Shown here: one piece after another, positions 6,442 to 6,834 of the stretch
How positions within the stretch are numbered: the first letter of the stretch is position 1
How the letters are laid out: each line of letters begins with the position of its first letter
Source of the DNA: an uncultured Methylococcaceae bacterium
Lineage (GTDB): Bacteria; Pseudomonadota; Gammaproteobacteria; Methylococcales; Methylomonadaceae
Reading direction: 5' to 3'
Length of the DNA stretch: 6,834 nucleotides
Assembly: GCA_903903765.1 (NCBI GenBank)
Contig: CAIVAH010000089.1
Location: 1 to 6,834, forward strand
Notes under the pieces: generated by a model
Told to the model about the DNA's origin: nothing
The model's input: the letters and a program-made list of their open reading frames with translations, nothing else
Database searches by the model: none
Made by a program: the position numbers and the translations under genes

Positions 6442-6834
6442 TTGGCGCTCTGGGAGGGGCGATAAATTGGTTATACATATCACGAATTACTTTTTCGCCA
6501 ACTGAATTAAACCGATGTAGATCGCGCTGAATACAAGTCTCTAGAGGCACATGGCGAAAGTCTACAATTTCTAATACTGCTAAACCCTTAATTAGTTCTC
6601 TAATTCTGCTTTCATGCTTGGGCGCAAGATGTGTGTTATCGACAATGACATGCTTCCCTTCTGCCAAAGCTGATTGGATGATTAGATCTTGCATATTTAA
6701 TACGAATTTCTCATTGCCTTTAGAGAAGTATGAATTATCCAGCATGGCGCGAAGTTCGTCTTTATTCACGCGCTTAATTCCATTAGGTGATTTATCAACT
6801 TTAGTCTTTGCCCATGTGGACTTTCCCGAAGCAG
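6359..6834 (-). CDS. T4 polynucleotide kinase-like P-loop kinase, 5' end off the window, C-terminus truncated
   Basis: The frame is open to the right edge, so the gene starts outside; 157 residues are visible. Motifs in order match the kinase half of T4 Pnkp. Walker A ASGKSTWA is at the edge (T4: GSGKSTWA). RVNKDELRAML matches the substrate-binding NRDDYR region. VIVDNTHLAPKHESR matches VIISDTNLNPE. LETCIQRDLHRFNSVGEKVI, then RDMYNQF, forms the lid with its conserved arginines. The family phosphorylates 5'-OH ends of nucleic acids in repair or tRNA-restriction defence. Phage-type relatives continue after APPxxPxYNP into a HAD phosphatase (IICDIDGTL). Here the frame reads APPRAPKPIYNPDSL and then an unrelated HGGYFCKSSW tail ending at TAA 6361-6359. 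The tail overlaps the permease remnant in another frame. The kinase may still be active; the 3'-phosphatase half is absent. The GTG at 6769 is not the start, because the P-loop lies upstream of it. Confidence 0.82.
   Translation of the reverse strand, partial: ASGKSTWAKTKVDKSPNGIKRVNKDELRAMLDNSYFSKGNEKFVLNMQDLIIQSALAEGKHVIVDNTHLAPKHESRIRELIKGLAVLEIVDFRHVPLETCIQRDLHRFNSVGEKVIRDMYNQFIAPPRAPKPIYNPDSLHGGYFCKSSWTFRCETGH

Noticed and set aside
6305..6505. 66-codon plus-strand frame
   Set aside because: It is antisense to the kinase gene and the permease remnant, with no ribosome binding site or family likeness.
6767..6769. GTG as the start codon of the kinase
   Set aside because: The frame stays open to the window edge and encodes the Walker A motif (ASGKSTWA) upstream of this codon, so the true start is outside.

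Overview
The window looks like chromosomal DNA of an AT-rich gammaproteobacterium (GC roughly 37-40% by eye). The gene content (BatD with a gammaproteobacterial-type cytoplasmic tail, TrmN6/YfiC, a glycine-zipper lipoprotein, a PAP2/GT39 envelope pair) fits that class. I cannot place it more precisely from sequence alone. There is no IS element, CRISPR array, rRNA or tRNA that I can recognise.

Left block (1-2083, minus strand): a GT39 (ArnT/PMT-like) membrane glycosyltransferase followed by a PAP2-type membrane phosphatase that runs off the left edge. Their coding regions overlap by 4 bases (ATGA), so they are probably translated together. They probably act on polyprenyl-phosphate-linked sugars or lipid A.

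A 200-bp divergent spacer (2084-2283) separates this from the plus-strand pair batD-trmN6 (2284-4749). BatD is a periplasmic, membrane-anchored protein normally found behind batA/batB/batC, but here it starts its own transcription unit. It is followed after 24 bp by the GTG-started gene of the tRNA1(Val) A37 N6-methyltransferase.

A 630-bp gap (4750-5379) holds no convincing intact gene. Part of it resembles the decayed C-terminus of a minus-strand gene. Next comes a small secreted protein of unknown function (5380-5832, possible IPT/TIG-like beta-sandwich), facing a glycine-zipper lipoprotein (5888-6283, minus). The two share a strong hairpin that can serve as a bidirectional terminator.

The right edge (6325-6834, minus) is the most unusual part. 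A P-loop polynucleotide-kinase-like gene, entering from outside the window, stops just where its relatives usually run on into a HAD phosphatase domain. Immediately after that point, in another reading frame, is what looks like the last 30-odd residues of an FtsX/YbbP-type ABC transporter permease with its stop codon preserved. I read this as a recombination or deletion scar. Apart from this junction and the two uncharacterised pieces (5380-5832 and the 4811-4954 remnant), the window is ordinary. I did not find a clear new multi-gene system.
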